Source: Pseudomonas hydrolytica (lineage in GTDB: Bacteria > Pseudomonadota > Gammaproteobacteria > Pseudomonadales > Pseudomonadaceae). Taken from it: DNA of 64,000 nucleotides. Location: the NCBI RefSeq assembly GCF_021495345.1, contig NZ_CP099397.1, forward strand, positions 930,001-994,000, in the 5' to 3' direction. Made by a program: the position numbers and the translations under genes. Below the pieces are notes generated by a model. It was not told the DNA's origin. It did not search any database and worked only from the letters and a program-made list of their open reading frames with translations. Shown here piece by piece: positions 1-8,681 of this stretch (positions are counted from its first letter, which is position 1; each line of letters starts with the position of its first letter).

Positions 1-1365
1 TTCCTGGTAGGGCCTCCACAGCGCGGCCAGCCAGCGGATGTACAGACGCATATGGGCGGCGAAGAGCAACTCCTGCGGGCGCATGGGGGCGACGGCATAG
101 AAGGGCTTGACGCTCTTCAATTCGGCGATGCTGGTTTGCGCCTCGCGCTCATAATGGCGGCTCAGCCCTTTGGCGCTGGCCTGCTCGAAGTGATCGTTGA
201 AGATAAAGAGAGAGGCAGTATCCGCATCGATTTCATACAGCTGATCCAACGAAGGAAATGGCGCCCCCGCTCTGCGCGCGGCGTGATACATCTCATGCAG
301 GCTCACCAGGGCCAGTTCGGCACTGGGCTTCTGCTCCCCGGGGAGCAGGCTGCCGCCGATATCCTCGCTAACGCCGGGCATCCATTTCTCCCGCCAGTTG
401 GCCTTGCTGCTGCCAAGCAGGCGAGCACGGCGGTAGAAGCGACGTTCATGGGCCGCCACCAGATGCAACGCCTGCTTGACGTGCTCGGGCAAGGGGCCGC
501 CATCGTCCAGCACGGTGCGCACGGGCAAGGGCAGGTAAGGAAGGTCGACATGGCTGCGGTCAACACCATCGAAGAGCCCAGCAAAGAGGATAGTCAGCGT
601 CTTGCCCTGATAGCGGTAAGTGCCGTCGGCGGGTTGCGGCTCACGGCTTAGCAGTTCATGCAGGAAGGCGCGTGCCAAAGTGGCGCCGTAATCGAAGCCA
701 TAGACGGTCAATTCGATCCGTTTGAGAAGGGGGCGACCGGTTTGTGCCTCGATCTTGCCTATTGCGTCATTGATGAAATCAATTGCGCCCTCGATACGCG
801 TATCAGCGCCGGTCTTCAACAGCTCGGCTACGAAGGCGTTATCACGCACAGGAGCCAATAGCTCGACGCTGGCATCGATTAAAGCTCCCTGGAGCAACTT
901 CCCCGCCTTGACAGGCTTTTGCAGAAAGGCCTTGAGGTCTCGGCTGATGCGTTCCCACCAACTGCGTTTGGCATCGAGGATATCCTTAGCAGTCTCGATG
1001 GCCTCATCCTTGACCGCGTCAGCCGGTATATCGCTGGCCGTCGACTCGAAGCTAGCTAGTCCACTATTGGCGATTAGATTCAAGTCAGCGGAAAAATCCT
1101 CACCCAGGCCGGATGCATAGAATTTTCTATATGAAAAGAGTGGATCCTGAGGCTGATTGGGTTGATCAAACTTATGTACAAGGAACAGTTTAGCGATGTT
1201 ACTGACCCGCCCCGTTTGCATATCCTTGATGCGGTGACGCCCGAAGCCGTCGAAGAAAAAACCGATCCTCAAGGTATGTTCACAGGGCGCGATATGCGAG
1301 CTGCGTTGCGCAGGGTTGCAGCGTGCGGACATGGCCGCTGCCTGTTCGGCAATGGTGTTGCTCAT
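1..1365 (-). CDS. DUF2235 (Tle1-type) T6SS phospholipase-family effector, partial
   Basis: The frame is open to the left edge, so only the first 455 residues are present. The protein belongs to the DUF2235 alpha/beta-hydrolase family, which includes T6SS Tle1 phospholipase effectors. The opening family motif reads FFDGFGRH (about residues 37-44) and the later FAGLFDGVDRSH motif lies near residue 265. The nucleophile elbow, usually GFSRGA, reads GFDYGA at residues 223-228, so the catalytic serine is replaced by aspartate. The ATG overlaps the TGA of the upstream DUF3304 gene (ATGA), making it the last gene seen of the vgrG operon. Parts of the gene (about 900-1260) are visibly more AT-rich than the surroundings, which fits horizontal acquisition. 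It could be an inactive or altered effector; the family call is firm, the activity is not. Confidence 0.85.
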   Translation of the reverse strand, partial: MSNTIAEQAAAMSARCNPAQRSSHIAPCEHTLRIGFFFDGFGRHRIKDMQTGRVSNIAKLFLVHKFDQPNQPQDPLFSYRKFYASGLGEDFSADLNLIANSGLASFESTASDIPADAVKDEAIETAKDILDAKRSWWERISRDLKAFLQKPVKAGKLLQGALIDASVELLAPVRDNAFVAELLKTGADTRIEGAIDFINDAIGKIEAQTGRPLLKRIELTVYGFDYGATLARAFLHELLSREPQPADGTYRYQGKTLTILFAGLFDGVDRSHVDLPYLPLPVRTVLDDGGPLPEHVKQALHLVAAHERRFYRRARLLGSSKANWREKWMPGVSEDIGGSLLPGEQKPSAELALVSLHEMYHAARRAGAPFPSLDQLYEIDADTASLFIFNDHFEQASAKGLSRHYEREAQTSIAELKSVKPFYAVAPMRPQELLFAAHMRLYIRWLAALWRPYQE

Positions 1366-1832
1366 GGCGTAGTACCTTCCTTGGGTGCTTCCTTGAGGTT
1401 TTCATAAGGGCTGTCCAGATTGGGGCTCCAGAACAGACGCACCTGATCCCCCGGAAAAAAGTGCACATGCAGATACTTGTCTTGCCGGGTGCGGTGCGGG
1501 TTGGGCACTTGCCGGGTGATGGTCTCTTTTTCAACGCCCTGGCGAACCTGTTCCCCGGTGCGTCCCTTGATCCACTGCACTGTCAGCACATCGCCTTCGA
1601 TACGCGCGCAGCATACGGCCCCACCATTGCCACCCCAGGCCTCGTTGACGAAATAGCTGAAGACAGGTCTATCCGTATGGTTGTGTCCATACAGAATGGC
1701 GCCGGGCATACGGGTGTAAGCCCAGGCTGCATAGGTGAGCACCAGCGCTACCGGCAGCAACAATTTGATCAGCGATCTGGCCGAGGCCGGCAAGGCACGC
1801 CAGCGGCGGAGCCCTTTATTAATGCGGTTCAT
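1362..1832 (-). CDS. DUF3304 protein, third of three tandem copies (likely effector immunity)
   Basis: This 156-residue protein has a short basic N-terminus, one hydrophobic segment (about residues 20-40), then a soluble domain with the motifs HNHTDRPVFSYFVNEAWGG, CCARIEGDVL and VHFFPGDQVRLFW. That layout fits a membrane-anchored protein facing the periplasm. DUF3304 genes commonly sit next to Tle1-type effector genes and are taken as their immunity proteins. It begins 14 bases inside the preceding paralogue and its stop overlaps the effector start by 4 bases, so translation is probably coupled. It is nearly identical to the middle copy over the N-terminal half but has a different C-terminal tail. 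Confidence 0.85.
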   Translation of the reverse strand: MNRINKGLRRWRALPASARSLIKLLLPVALVLTYAAWAYTRMPGAILYGHNHTDRPVFSYFVNEAWGGNGGAVCCARIEGDVLTVQWIKGRTGEQVRQGVEKETITRQVPNPHRTRQDKYLHVHFFPGDQVRLFWSPNLDSPYENLKEAPKEGTTP

Positions 1833-2298
1833 CTGCTACCTCCTGTTCGGGTGCTTCCTTGAAGTTTTCGTAAAGACTGTCCAGATTGGCGCTCCAGAAC
1901 AGACGGACTTGATCACCGGGGAAGAAGTGCACATGCAGGTACTTGTCTTGCCGGGTACGAGGCGGGTTGGGCACTCGCCGGGTGATGGTTTCCTCCCGCA
2001 GCCCAGCCTCGTACTGAGCTTGGGTGGTGCTCTTGATCCATTGCACTGTCAGCACATCGCCTTCGATACGCGTGCAGCATACGGCCCCACCATTGCCACC
2101 CCAGGCCTCGTTAACGAAATAGCTGAAGACAGGGCGATCCGTATGGTTGTGTCCATACAGAATGGCGCCGGGCATGCGGGTGTAAACCCAGGCTACGTAG
2201 GTGAGCACTAACACTATCGGCAGCAGCAGTTTGATCAGCGATCTGGCTGAGGCCGGCAAGGCCCGCCAGCGGCGGAGCCCTTGATCAACGGGGTTCAT
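1819..2298 (-). CDS. DUF3304 protein, second of three tandem copies (likely effector immunity)
   Basis: This 159-residue paralogue shares the N-terminal anchor (RRWRALPASARSLIKLLLP) with the copy that follows it. From TQAQYEAGLREETIT onward it instead resembles the copy that precedes it, so it looks like an intermediate or recombinant. It carries the same paired cysteines (CCTRIEG) and the HFFPGDQVRLFW motif. It overlaps both neighbours by 14 bases, a junction repeated exactly and consistent with unequal crossing-over. The inferred role is protection of the cell, or of kin, against the linked DUF2235 effector or related ones. Confidence 0.85.
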   Translation of the reverse strand: MNPVDQGLRRWRALPASARSLIKLLLPIVLVLTYVAWVYTRMPGAILYGHNHTDRPVFSYFVNEAWGGNGGAVCCTRIEGDVLTVQWIKSTTQAQYEAGLREETITRRVPNPPRTRQDKYLHVHFFPGDQVRLFWSANLDSLYENFKEAPEQEVADEPH

Positions 2299-2755
2299 CT
2301 GCCATCTCTTGTTCGGGGGCTTCCTTTAGTGCCTTGTAAGGGCTGCCTGGGGTGGGGCTCCAGAACAGACGTACCTGATCCCCCGGAAAGAAATGCACAT
2401 GCAGGTAATTGTCTTGCCGGGTGCGGGGCGGGCTGGGTACTTGCCGGGTGATGGTTTCCTCACGCAGCCCAGCATCGTACTGGGCTTGGGTGGTGCTCTT
2501 GATCCATTGCACGCTCAGCACATCACCCTCGATACGTGAGCAGCAGGCGGCACCTCCTCCGCCAAAAGCCGATGCATTTCCACCCCAGGCTTCGTTGACG
2601 GCGTAGCTGAAGATGGGGCGGTCGGTGTGGTTGTGTACGTACAGAGTTGCGCCGGGCATTTGCCGGTAAGCCCAAGCCATACAAACCAGCAGTAACGCCC
2701 CCACTAGCAACAAACCGATCAGGCTTTTGTGTGGCGATGATGGCGCCCACTTCAT
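2285..2755 (-). CDS. DUF3304 protein, first of three tandem copies (likely effector immunity)
   Basis: This 156-residue copy is the most divergent of the three. Its N-terminus (MKWAPSSPHKSLIG) differs, and it has an insertion of about seven residues rich in glycine (ASAFGGGG) before the conserved CCSRIEGDVL. The hydrophobic anchor (about residues 12-28) and the C-terminal VHFFPGDQVRLFW block are kept. Its start overlaps the DUF4123 stop by 4 bases and its end overlaps the next copy by 14 bases. Divergence among tandem immunity copies is usually read as selection for a wider range of cognate effectors; that is inference here. Confidence 0.85.
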   Translation of the reverse strand: MKWAPSSPHKSLIGLLLVGALLLVCMAWAYRQMPGATLYVHNHTDRPIFSYAVNEAWGGNASAFGGGGAACCSRIEGDVLSVQWIKSTTQAQYDAGLREETITRQVPSPPRTRQDNYLHVHFFPGDQVRLFWSPTPGSPYKALKEAPEQEMADEPR

Positions 2756-3594
2756 CCCTGTTCGTCCCGCTCGGCGAGCGCGTTGGCGAGGGCCAGCCCC
2801 TCATGCTCCACGCGCTGCAGCATCAATGGCCAATCGGGATGCAGGCTTAACGATTGGCCACTCATCAAGCTGTAGAGCGCGTGGAAGGCTTGATCCGACT
2901 GCTGGCTCAAGCCTGCTTCTCGAGCGTGCGATAGTGCCTGGCTTACCTGATCCAGGCGCTCGCCATGGCAGTCGCTGAGAAATACCTGCGGGGCATGCTG
3001 TTGCAACTCCTCCACCAGCGCCTGGGCATGCAGATCGACACCCAGCGCTTCGACCAGCGCCTGGTCGAGTTCGATGGGGTGATAGGCAGGCACGCTGCCT
3101 TGCGCCAGGCCCTCGAAGCGCTGCCAGCCCTGGGCGCTCGGTAGCCACCAGTGTTCGATGGGCCCGAATAGCCAGGCGTGCCAGGGTTGTTCCTGGCGTG
3201 CATGAAGGACGGGCAGCACGTTGCGCGCGTAGCTGCGTATCAGCAGCGTGTCGCCATCGATGTCGCGGCAGGCGAGGGCATCGCCCAGGTGTTGCTGCAA
3301 CTGCAGCATGCTCAGGCGGCTACTCAGCCAGCCATGCCGGGCAGCGGGTGCGAGCCGTTCGTATTGTTCTTGCAAGGCGCTGAACGGTTGGCCACTCAGT
3401 TCGACCATTGCCGGGCCTTCGTAGCGCAGATGCTCCATGTCTGCCTGGTGCAGCAACGGCCAGATACTATGCTCGGCCAGCAGCGCTTGGCGGGCATCGG
3501 TGGAGAGGAGGCCAAGCTCCACCACCATGGTCAGGCTATGGCTAGCGGCCAGCGCCTGTTCCCAGTCACTGCGCGAGACGTCCAGATCATTCAT
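2752..3594 (-). CDS. DUF4123 domain T6SS adaptor/chaperone
   Basis: A 280-residue soluble protein between vgrG and the immunity/effector genes. DUF4123 proteins (Tap/TEC adaptors) load a cognate effector onto the VgrG spike and are not secreted themselves. The call rests on this position, the length and the sequence: an N-terminal DUF4123-like region (LLHQADMEHLRYEGPAMVEL, HAWLFGPIEHWWLP) followed by a Gln/Leu-rich helical C-terminal part. Its ATG overlaps the vgrG stop by 4 bases and its own stop overlaps the first DUF3304 gene by 4, so it is co-transcribed and probably translationally coupled. It would be expected to recognise the DUF2235 protein at the left edge. Confidence 0.82.
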   Translation of the reverse strand: MNDLDVSRSDWEQALAASHSLTMVVELGLLSTDARQALLAEHSIWPLLHQADMEHLRYEGPAMVELSGQPFSALQEQYERLAPAARHGWLSSRLSMLQLQQHLGDALACRDIDGDTLLIRSYARNVLPVLHARQEQPWHAWLFGPIEHWWLPSAQGWQRFEGLAQGSVPAYHPIELDQALVEALGVDLHAQALVEELQQHAPQVFLSDCHGERLDQVSQALSHAREAGLSQQSDQAFHALYSLMSGQSLSLHPDWPLMLQRVEHEGLALANALAERDEQG

Positions 3595-5648
3595 ATCGAG
3601 ATTCCTGCCAGGATTGCGTTACCTTCGCGCATGGCTTTGCGCAGGCATTCGAGGCAGATGCCCTTGGGGGGCGTTAACTTTTTTCCGGCCGTGACGCGTT
3701 CGAGCAAACTGCCCGCTTGGTCGCTATCGGCCATCCCCGGTATCACCGGCATCAAAATCTTCAACCCCGACCCTCTACCCGGCCCACCCCCCGAATTCAT
3801 CTTGATCGTCGCCCCGCTCAGGGTCACGCCGCTCGGGTCGAGCTTGAGGAAGCTGCCGCCGCCAGAAGCCGTGAGTTCCATGCCGGCGTCGATCACCACC
3901 TTGCTGCCGGCGTTGTAGTGAATCTCGTTGCCGGCTTCGATGAACTGGCCGGTGCCGATCCTGTTGTGCTGGGTGACGGCGACGGTGAGGTGGTCGTTGG
4001 CGCGCACTTCCACTTTGCGGTCGAGGTCGGTGGTGCGGTGTTCTTCGGCCTTAAGCTCGGTGTAGCTGTTGGCTTCGACCGTATCGTGGCGCTCGTTGCC
4101 GACGCGGATCTTCTGGTTGTGCTCAATGTTCTCGTCCCAGTCGCGCTGGGCGTGGATGTAGATTTGCTCGGCGCCCTTGCGGTCTTCGATGCGAAATTCG
4201 TTGTAGCCGCCACCGCCGGGGCTGCTCAGGGTCTTGAACACGCTGCGGGTCTTGTTCGCCGGCAGGTCGTAGGGCACGACGTGCTCGGCGTGGTACAGGC
4301 AGCCGGTGATCAGCGGCTGGTCGGGGTCGCCTTCGAGGAAGGTGACCAGCACTTCCATGCCCACCCGGGGAATGGCGATGCCGCCGTAGGCCTTGCCGGC
4401 CCAGTTGGAGGCCACGCGCAGCCAGCAACTGGTGGTGTCGTTGCCCAGGCCTTCGCGGTCCCAATGGAACTGCACCTTCACCCGGCCGTACTGGTCGCAG
4501 TGGATTTCCTCGCCAGCCGGACCGGTGACCACGGCCGTCTGGCTACCCAGTACCTTGGGTTTGCGATGTTCGAGCGCCGGGCGGTAGGGAATGTCCCAGG
4601 GCGTGGCGGTGAAGCGGTTGCGGTAGCCCTGCTGGAAGCCATCGCCGGGCAGGGTGTTGCTGGTGACCGACTCCTCCAGCACCTGCGGCTGCTTGCCTTC
4701 GTGAATCACTTCATCGAGTAGCCACAGGTCATTCCACTGCTGGCGCGGGTGGCCGGCCAGGGCGAGGAAGTGGCCGCTGATCAGGTACGCATCGCTCTCG
4801 CCTTCGGCCAGTTCGTAGTCGCTGCGCAGGCGCTCCAGGCTGCGTTTGGCCAGGTGCTTGCCGCGTGTGCGGTCGGTAAAGCGACCAGGGTAGTCGTAGA
4901 CTTCCAGCGCCGGGCTGAACTCGCTGCGGTAGTCCGCCTCCATCCTCAGTTTGGGCTGCTCGAAGTCGTAGTCGCGCCAGGTGGCATGGGTGCTGCGGGT
5001 TTCCAGGCGCACGCCGAAGGCGCGTACCACTTCGTGATCGGCGGCCAGACCGCTGCCTTGCTGGTAATTCAGCGGATCGAGCTTGGGGAAGACGCTGGCG
5101 TCGTCGCCGAACACCAGGCGGTGGCTGTCTTCGCTGTGCTGGAAATGGAAGCTGATGCCTTCTTCCTCGCACAGGCGCTGGATGAAGTGCAGGTCACTCT
5201 CGTCGTACTGCACGCAGTAGTCGCGTTCGGGGTAGAGGTAGCCGAGCTGGAACTGATAGGCGTCGCTCTGGATGCCGTGCTCTTCGAGGATCTGGCCGAT
5301 GATCTGCGGCACGGTGAGGTGCTGGAAGATGCGCTGGTTGTGGCGATGAGCCAGATAGGCGAGCTGAGGCCGCAGGCTGATGCGGTAGCGCGTCAGGCGC
5401 TTGCCCGAGTCGCCCTGTTCGATGGCGTAGACCACGCCATGCACACCCTTGCCGGAGGGGCCGAAGGTCAGGTAGGCGGTCTGGTTGATCAGCGCGTCGA
5501 GGTCGAGATCGGCGCGCTGGCTGACCAGCTCGATATCGAAACGGTAGGGCTTGTTGAGCGCTTCGCGCCCCTCGAAGCTCAGTACCTGCAGGTCGTTGTC
5601 GACGGCGGGAATGGCGAGGGTGATATGCGCCTGGTTGGCATCCAGCAT
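3591..5648 (-). CDS. vgrG: type VI secretion system tip protein VgrG (TssI)
   Basis: The trimeric spike at the tip of the T6SS tube, which carries effectors into target cells. The 685-residue protein shows the standard order: a gp27-like base (about residues 1-370, with the PERDYCVQYDESDLHFIQRL region), a gp5-like OB fold (DQYGRVKVQFHWDREG, then SCWLRVASNWAGKAYGG and GMEVLVTFLEGDPDQPLITG), and a gp5 C-terminal beta-helix with DUF2345-like repeats ending near KMNSGGG. A tail of about 60 residues follows, with a CxxC pair (GICLECLRKA). It heads a five-gene downstream operon. No core T6SS genes (tssB, tssC, hcp, clpV) are present, so this is an orphan VgrG island using an apparatus encoded elsewhere. 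Confidence 0.95.
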   Translation of the reverse strand: MLDANQAHITLAIPAVDNDLQVLSFEGREALNKPYRFDIELVSQRADLDLDALINQTAYLTFGPSGKGVHGVVYAIEQGDSGKRLTRYRISLRPQLAYLAHRHNQRIFQHLTVPQIIGQILEEHGIQSDAYQFQLGYLYPERDYCVQYDESDLHFIQRLCEEEGISFHFQHSEDSHRLVFGDDASVFPKLDPLNYQQGSGLAADHEVVRAFGVRLETRSTHATWRDYDFEQPKLRMEADYRSEFSPALEVYDYPGRFTDRTRGKHLAKRSLERLRSDYELAEGESDAYLISGHFLALAGHPRQQWNDLWLLDEVIHEGKQPQVLEESVTSNTLPGDGFQQGYRNRFTATPWDIPYRPALEHRKPKVLGSQTAVVTGPAGEEIHCDQYGRVKVQFHWDREGLGNDTTSCWLRVASNWAGKAYGGIAIPRVGMEVLVTFLEGDPDQPLITGCLYHAEHVVPYDLPANKTRSVFKTLSSPGGGGYNEFRIEDRKGAEQIYIHAQRDWDENIEHNQKIRVGNERHDTVEANSYTELKAEEHRTTDLDRKVEVRANDHLTVAVTQHNRIGTGQFIEAGNEIHYNAGSKVVIDAGMELTASGGGSFLKLDPSGVTLSGATIKMNSGGGPGRGSGLKILMPVIPGMADSDQAGSLLERVTAGKKLTPPKGICLECLRKAMREGNAILAGISI

Positions 5649-5746
5649 GCCGTGGCCTCCATCCTTGAGTTGGGCGAGGCCTGAAGGGTGCCGGACGCGG
5701 CGTCTCGGTTCAATGATGGCATTCCCATACTATGCACCGGGTCATG

Positions 5747-5775
5747 AAAAAAGCGCCGAGGCGTCCGGGCTCGCT
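5747..5775 (-). terminator. possible rho-independent terminator of copA
   Basis: On the minus strand, just after the copA stop, AGCG and CCG pair with CGG and CGCT (with a bulge) and are followed by a run of six T. It separates copA from vgrG. The stem is short and bulged. Confidence 0.4.
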
Positions 5776-5781
5776 CCCTTG

Positions 5782-8154
5782 CTAGAGGTCTTGCGGTTTC
5801 CAGCGGGTCAGCAACAGGGCGTTGCTCACCACGCTGATGCTGGACAGCGCCATGGCGGCGCCGGCGAGCATGGGGTTGAGCAGGCCGGCTGCGGCCAGGG
5901 GAATGCCGACCAGGTTATAGATGAAGGCCCAGAACAGGTTCTGGCGGATCTTGGCGTAGGTGCGTCGGCTGATTTCCAGCGCGGCGGGCACCAGGCGCGG
6001 GTCGCCGCGCATCAGGGTGATGCCGGCCGCGTGCATGGCGGCATCGGTGCCGCCGCCCATGGCGATGCCGACATCCGCGGCGGCCAGTGCGGGGGCGTCG
6101 TTGATGCCGTCGCCGACCATGGCCACGGTGCCGTGCTGGCGCAGTTCGCCGATCAGGCGCGCCTTGTCTGCCGGCAGCACCTGGGCGTGGGGCTGATCGA
6201 TGCCCAGTGCGTCGGCAACGGCGGCGACGCTGCCCGGGTTGTCCCCGCTGATCAGGTGGCTGCCGATGCCCTGTTCGCGCAACTTGGCGATGGCTTGCAC
6301 GGCGCCGTCCTTGAGCGTGTCACCGAAGGCCAGCAGGCCCAGCAGACGCGGCGTCTCGCCGGTTTCGATCAGCCAGGACAGGGTGCGGCCTTCGGCCTCC
6401 CATGAGCGGGCGTATTCGGCCAGCGGGCCGCTTGGCAGGTGCAGCTCGTCGAGTAGGCGATGGCTGCCCAACTGCAGCGCACGGCCACTCACCGTACCGG
6501 CGATACCGCGGCCGGGCAGGGCGCGGCTGTCGCTGAGCGCGGGCAGGGCGATCTGTCGTTCGGCGCAACGTTGCAGCACGGCCTTGGCCAGGGGATGCTC
6601 GCTGCCCTGCTGCAGGCCGCCGGCCAGGCGCAGCAGTTCGTCCTCGCTGGCCTCGGCCAGGCCGATATGGACGATGCGCGGCTTGCCTTCGGTGAGGGTA
6701 CCGGTCTTGTCGAAGGCGATGGTGTCGACGGCGTGGGCCACTTCCAGCGCTTCGGCGTCCTTGATCAGGATGCCGTGGCGCGCGGCGACGCCGGTGCCGG
6801 CCATGATCGCGGTCGGCGTGGCCAGGCCCAGCGCGCAGGGGCAGGCGATCACCAGCACCGCCACGGCGTTGAGCAGGGCGTTTTCCAGTGGCGCGCCGAA
6901 TGCCAGCCAGCCGAGCAAGGTGGCCAGGGCGACCAGCAGCACCGCCGGGACGAAGACCTGGCTAACCTTGTCCACCAGCTTCTGGATCGGCGCCTTGGCC
7001 GCCTGGGCGTCTTCCACCAGGCGGATGATGCGTGCCAGCACGGTTTCCGCGCCCAGGGCGGTGGTTTCCACCAGCAGGCGGCCTTCACCGTTGATGGCGC
7101 CGGCGGTGACCTTGTCGCCCGGCTGCTTGGCCACCGGCAGGCTTTCGCCGCTGATCAGTGCCTCGTCGGCGTGGCTGTGTCCCTCCGTCACGCGCCCGTC
7201 CACCGGAAAGCGTTCGCCCGGTTTGACCAGCACCTGGTCGCCGAGCGCCAGGGCCTCGATGGCCACGTTTTCCTCGCGGCCGTCGATCAGGCGCACGGCG
7301 CGATCCGGGCGCAGCGCCTGCAGGGCGCGGATGGCGCTGGCGGTCTGGCGTTTGGCGCGGCTTTCCAGGTACTTGCCGAGCAGGATCAGGCTGATGATCA
7401 CCGCCGAGGCCTCGAAATACAGGTGCGGCATGCCGCCAGGCGGCGTTACGGCCCATTGATACAGGCTCAGGCCGTAGCCGGCGCTGGTGCCGATGGCCAC
7501 CAGTTGATCCATGTTGCCGGCACGCGCCTTGAGCGCCTGCCAGGCGGCGCGATAGAAGCGTGCGCCGAAGATGAACTGCACCGGCGTGGCGAGCAGGAAC
7601 TGCAGCCAGGCCGGCAGCATCCAGTGCAGGCCGAAGGGCTCCACCAGCATCGGCAGCACCAGCGGCAGGGTCAGGGCAATGGCCGCCAGCAGTGTCAGGC
7701 GCTCGCGGCGCAGGCGACGGTGTGCGTCGTCGGTGCTCGGGCGAGCGTCGGGCAGGGTGGCTTTGTATCCGGCAGCGACCACGGCCTTCACGGCCTGCTG
7801 CGGATCGAAACCGGCGAGCACCTGCAGGTGAGCCTTCTCGTCGGCCAGGTTGACCGCCACCTGGCGGATGCCGGGCACCTTGTGCAGGGCGCGTTCGATA
7901 CGGCCGACGCAGCTGGCGCAGGTCATGCCCTCGATGCCCAGTTCCAGCGGCTGGCTGGGTACGGCGTAGCCTGCGTCCTCGATGGCGGCGATCAGCTGCG
8001 TCAGGCTGGCGCCCGGCGCTTCGACGCGTGCCTGCTCGCTGGCCAGGTTGACGCTGGCGCTGGTCACCTGTGGCAGCTTGCGCAGTGCGCGTTCGACACG
8101 TCCGGCGCAACTGGCGCAGGTCATGCCCTGGATCGGCAGGTCGAAGGTGGTCAT
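5782..8154 (-). CDS. copA: copper-translocating P1B-type ATPase CopA
   Basis: A 790-residue inner-membrane pump that exports Cu(I) from the cytoplasm at the expense of ATP. Two N-terminal heavy-metal domains each carry GMTCASC (about residues 10-16 and 78-84). The actuator motif SGESLP, the transmembrane metal site CPC (about residue 437), the phosphorylated aspartate in DKTGT (about residue 481) and the hinge [10 protein letters not shown] (about residue 680) are all present. Length and domain order are normal for Pseudomonas CopA1. It has its own CueR-type promoter downstream of the preceding gene. Together with copZ at 8747 it forms the copper-export arm. Confidence 0.96.
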   Translation of the reverse strand: MTTFDLPIQGMTCASCAGRVERALRKLPQVTSASVNLASEQARVEAPGASLTQLIAAIEDAGYAVPSQPLELGIEGMTCASCVGRIERALHKVPGIRQVAVNLADEKAHLQVLAGFDPQQAVKAVVAAGYKATLPDARPSTDDAHRRLRRERLTLLAAIALTLPLVLPMLVEPFGLHWMLPAWLQFLLATPVQFIFGARFYRAAWQALKARAGNMDQLVAIGTSAGYGLSLYQWAVTPPGGMPHLYFEASAVIISLILLGKYLESRAKRQTASAIRALQALRPDRAVRLIDGREENVAIEALALGDQVLVKPGERFPVDGRVTEGHSHADEALISGESLPVAKQPGDKVTAGAINGEGRLLVETTALGAETVLARIIRLVEDAQAAKAPIQKLVDKVSQVFVPAVLLVALATLLGWLAFGAPLENALLNAVAVLVIACPCALGLATPTAIMAGTGVAARHGILIKDAEALEVAHAVDTIAFDKTGTLTEGKPRIVHIGLAEASEDELLRLAGGLQQGSEHPLAKAVLQRCAERQIALPALSDSRALPGRGIAGTVSGRALQLGSHRLLDELHLPSGPLAEYARSWEAEGRTLSWLIETGETPRLLGLLAFGDTLKDGAVQAIAKLREQGIGSHLISGDNPGSVAAVADALGIDQPHAQVLPADKARLIGELRQHGTVAMVGDGINDAPALAAADVGIAMGGGTDAAMHAAGITLMRGDPRLVPAALEISRRTYAKIRQNLFWAFIYNLVGIPLAAAGLLNPMLAGAAMALSSISVVSNALLLTRWKPQDL

Positions 8155-8183
8155 GGTCGGGCTCCCTGTAACGGCATGGCTAC

Positions 8184-8214
8184 AGGATCAACCTTGACCC
8201 CATGGCAAGGTCAA
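8184..8214 (-). promoter_or_regulatory. CueR/MerR-type promoter-operator of copA
   Basis: Read on the minus strand: -35 TTGACC (8209-8214), a 19-base spacer, and -10 GATCCT (8184-8189). The spacer holds the dyad ACCTTGCC...GTCAAGGT (8191-8211). A long spacer with a dyad between the boxes is the signature of MerR-family activators such as CueR. It lies between the copA start and the stop of the upstream gene. Confidence 0.75.
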
Positions 8215-8218
8215 GCCT

Positions 8219-8608
8219 TCAGTGCGAGGGCGGCGCGGCATGCAGTCGCAGGCCGCTGCTGTCCATGGCGATGCGATAACGCCGGACCTCGCCTGCGTAC
8301 AGGTCCAGCGCCTCGCCATTGAGCTGGGCGATCCCGCCCTCGCAGGAGCCGCTGCCGGTCAGGCCGAGGCGCAACGAGACCTTGCCCGGTGGCAGGTTGA
8401 ACGCCACCGACTGGCCCTGGTGCAGACGTGCGGCCATCTGGTCATACAGATACAGCGCCACCTCGCAGGTGGTGGCCACCTCGAGACGCTCGCGCGAGAC
8501 GATCAGCACCGCATAGCCTTCGCCTTGGGTCGTGGTAGGCAGCGGGGCCAGGGGTTGGGCGGCGAGCGTCGGGCTCAGCAGGGCGGCGAGCAACAGAACG
8601 GGGCGCAT
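8219..8608 (-). CDS. exported protein of unknown function between copA and copZ
   Basis: A 129-residue protein with a clear signal peptide (MRPVLLLAALLSPTLAAQ, cleavage probably after the Ala-Ala around residue 17), so it is probably periplasmic. The mature part is a small, mostly beta domain with phrases such as FNLPPGKVSLRLG that resemble DUF2846/PEGA-like carbohydrate- or envelope-associated folds. It has two cysteines (about C48 and C89) that could form a disulphide, and no Met- or His-rich copper motif. It faces the copZ promoter on one side and is followed by the copA promoter on the other. I do not recognise a named family with confidence. A copper link is suggested only by position. 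Confidence 0.7.
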   Translation of the reverse strand: MRPVLLLAALLSPTLAAQPLAPLPTTTQGEGYAVLIVSRERLEVATTCEVALYLYDQMAARLHQGQSVAFNLPPGKVSLRLGLTGSGSCEGGIAQLNGEALDLYAGEVRRYRIAMDSSGLRLHAAPPSH

Positions 8609-8681
8609 GGCGACTCTCCCTTCGGTGGTCTACAGAGCTTGGCCGATATGGTGGGATGAGCAAGTGATCCAGGCCAGGGGC

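Larger units (their letters stand above)
1362..2755 (-). repeat. tandem triplication of a DUF3304 gene
   Basis: Three direct repeats of about 465 bases are joined by identical 14-base gene overlaps. DNA blocks such as the one encoding the NHTDRP motif recur with few changes at about 1660, 2130 and 2620. Copies two and three (1819-2298 and 1362-1832) are the closest pair. Confidence 0.85.

Noticed and set aside
52..651. 199-residue plus-strand frame
   Set aside because: Overlaps the DUF2235 frame at 1-1365, which has clear motifs and coupled translation.
1323..1862. 179-residue plus-strand frame
   Set aside because: Antisense to the triplicated DUF3304 genes; its apparent similarity to 1735-2211 only mirrors that repeat.
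6460..8322. 620-residue open frame on the plus strand
   Set aside because: Antisense to copA and crosses the copA promoter.
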